From an uncultured Clostridia bacterium (GTDB lineage Bacteria; Bacillota; Clostridia; Oscillospirales; Acutalibacteraceae): a stretch of 5,901 nucleotides of DNA. The position numbers and the translations under genes are program-made. How positions within the stretch are numbered: the stretch's first letter is position 1; each line of letters opens with the position of its first letter. The notes under the pieces are model-generated. The model was not told the origin of the DNA, did not search any database, and saw only the letters and a list, made by a program, of their open reading frames with translations. Of this stretch, positions 4,991 through 5,901 are shown in pieces. The stretch lies in NCBI GenBank assembly GCA_946405565.1, contig CAMJHU010000146.1, forward strand, positions 1 to 5,901, in the 5' to 3' direction.

Positions 4991-5767
4991 ATGATTTTCG
5001 ACACACATGCGCATTATTATTACCGCGAATTCCGGGACGACCGGGACGAGCTTCTCCGGCGGCTGCATGAGAAGGACGGAGTCTCCGCCATTGTCTGTGT
5101 CTCGGAAAGTCTGGAAACGTCGCAGAAAAGTCTTGCATTGGCACAGGCGTATGATTTTGTCTACGCGGCAGTGGGCGTGCATCCCAAATATGCGCCGCAA
5201 TGGCGGGACAGCCACTATGACCTGCTGCGCCGGATGCTTTCTCAGCCCAAGGTAGTGGCAGTGGGGGAGATGGGACTGGATTATCACAGAGGCGGCGAAG
5301 ACAGGGCGCTTCAGGAACAAGCCTTTGTGCGGCAGCTCGAATTGGCACAGGAGGCAGGACTGCCGGTGATTATCCACGACCGCGAGGCGCACGGCGACAC
5401 CTACCGCATTCTGCGCGCGTACCGTCCGCAGGGGGTTCTCCACTGTTTCAGCGGAAGTGTGGAGCTGATGCGGGAGGCGGTGCGTCGGGGACTGTATATC
5501 GGAATGGGCGGTTCCGTGACTTTTTCCGGGGCGGTGCATCCGTTAGAGGTAGCCAAAGCCGTACCGCTCTATCATCTCGTGCTGGAAACCGACGCGCCCT
5601 TCCTGATTCCGACGCCCTGCCGCACGGCTCCCAACCGCCGGGAACGCTCCGATTCTTCCATGATCCGGGCGGTGGCGGAATGTATCGCGGCGGCTCGGGG
5701 CATGGATACCGACGAGCTGCTGTCAATCACTGAAGCCAACGCCCGTCGGTTGTACCGACTGGCATAA
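4991..5767 (+). CDS. TatD-family metal-dependent hydrolase (putative DNase)
   Basis: This 258-residue cytoplasmic protein matches the usual length of TatD/YabD/YcfH hydrolases, TIM-barrel enzymes that use two metal ions; characterised members are 3'-5' exonucleases or DNases, and some may act on other phosphoesters. Motifs in order: DTHAH (4-8, H6 and H8 as ligands), GVHP (62-65), VGEMGLDYH (91-99, E93), IIHDREAHGDT (127-137, H129), LHCFSGS (150-156, H151) and LVLETDAPFLIP (196-207, D201 the catalytic aspartate). All expected metal ligands are present. The segment after DAPFLIP usually reads close to HRGKRNEP; here it is NRRERSDS (215-222), which keeps the basic character but differs in detail. 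The gene has its own promoter and terminator. It is divergent from the kinase and has no obvious functional link to it. Substrate is not determined by sequence, and the TatD name does not imply a role in Tat export. Confidence 0.93.
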   Translation: MIFDTHAHYYYREFRDDRDELLRRLHEKDGVSAIVCVSESLETSQKSLALAQAYDFVYAAVGVHPKYAPQWRDSHYDLLRRMLSQPKVVAVGEMGLDYHRGGEDRALQEQAFVRQLELAQEAGLPVIIHDREAHGDTYRILRAYRPQGVLHCFSGSVELMREAVRRGLYIGMGGSVTFSGAVHPLEVAKAVPLYHLVLETDAPFLIPTPCRTAPNRRERSDSSMIRAVAECIAAARGMDTDELLSITEANARRLYRLA

Positions 5768-5795
5768 ACGAACCTCATATAATTATTTAAAGACT

Positions 5796-5839
5796 AAAGC
5801 GGCGGTTTACTCTCCCGGGAGAATAAACCGCCGCTTTTT
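5796..5839. terminator. Strong intrinsic terminator after the tatD-family gene, likely bidirectional
   Basis: AAAGCGGCGGTTTA (5796-5809) pairs perfectly with TAAACCGCCGCTTT (5824-5837). After one C/A mismatch (5810 with 5823) the stem continues through the palindrome TCTCCCGGGAGA (5811-5822). The T run extends to 5839. On the minus strand the mirrored stem ends in CTTTAGTCTTTAAAT, which is moderately U-rich, so it can also stop the convergent gene that seems to end at 5868. Confidence 0.92.
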
Positions 5840-5867
5840 ATGACCTGTTTATAGCTGTGTGCAAAAC

Positions 5868-5901
5868 CTACTTGCTCATGCCCTCCACAATGGCTTTGGT
5901 G
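5868..5901 (-). CDS. C-terminal tail of a possible convergent gene, truncated by the window
   Basis: Read on the minus strand, the last bases of the window give TKAIVEGMSK followed by TAG (5870-5868). Only ten complete residues are visible, too few to name a family. The call rests on the open frame, a plausible lysine-ended C-terminus, and the bidirectional terminator placed 29 nt further on, as expected between convergent genes. It could equally be non-coding. Confidence 0.4.
   Translation of the reverse strand, partial: TKAIVEGMSK

Overview
The window looks like the chromosome of a Gram-positive, low-to-mid GC Firmicute, most likely a member of the Clostridia such as an Oscillospiraceae/Ruminococcaceae-type gut organism. 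This is inferred from purine-rich Shine-Dalgarno sites (AAGGAG, AGGAGG), a lipoprotein with a Gram-positive style lipobox, a CpsB/YwqE-type PHP phosphatase beside a tyrosine kinase, and simple intrinsic terminators. No mobile element, tRNA, rRNA or CRISPR array is visible.

Layout from left to right. At 1-918 (+) lies the 3' part of a multi-spanning membrane protein with Ala/Pro/Gln and Thr-rich linkers. It is followed 43 nt later by a small lipoprotein gene (962-1630, +), probably in the same operon. Neither belongs to a family I recognise. A bidirectional-looking terminator (about 1656-1715) separates them from the convergent minus-strand genes.

The centre (1732-4632, minus strand) is a protein-tyrosine phosphorylation module. 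The upstream gene encodes a 657-residue fused Wzz-type chain-length regulator and bacterial tyrosine (BY) kinase. It has an unusual N-terminal extension, a degenerate Walker A loop and a perfect Gly-Tyr repeat near its C-terminus. After a 228-nt spacer with a large hairpin comes the cognate-type CpsB/YwqE PHP phosphatase. A strong sigma-A-like promoter (TTGACA-N17-TATACT) lies upstream of the kinase, and its transcript would begin almost directly with a stable hairpin. The kinase starts at TTG, chosen because of a well-placed AAAAGGAG. In a typical system the kinase autophosphorylates its tyrosine cluster, the phosphatase removes these phosphates, and the cycle controls capsule or exopolysaccharide polymerisation and export. 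Here the pair is bounded on both sides by genes on the opposite strand, with no glycosyltransferase, flippase or polymerase in the window.

To the right, a divergent tatD-family metal-dependent hydrolase (4991-5767, +) has its own clear promoter and ribosome binding site and ends at a long perfect terminator hairpin (5796-5839). The last 34 bases are open on the minus strand up to a stop codon and probably hold the final residues of a convergent gene that continues outside the window.

The parts most worth following up are the altered nucleotide-binding and oligomerisation motifs of the kinase, its in-frame hexanucleotide repeat encoding the tyrosine tail, its N-terminal extension, and the structured RNA elements upstream of both the kinase and the phosphatase.
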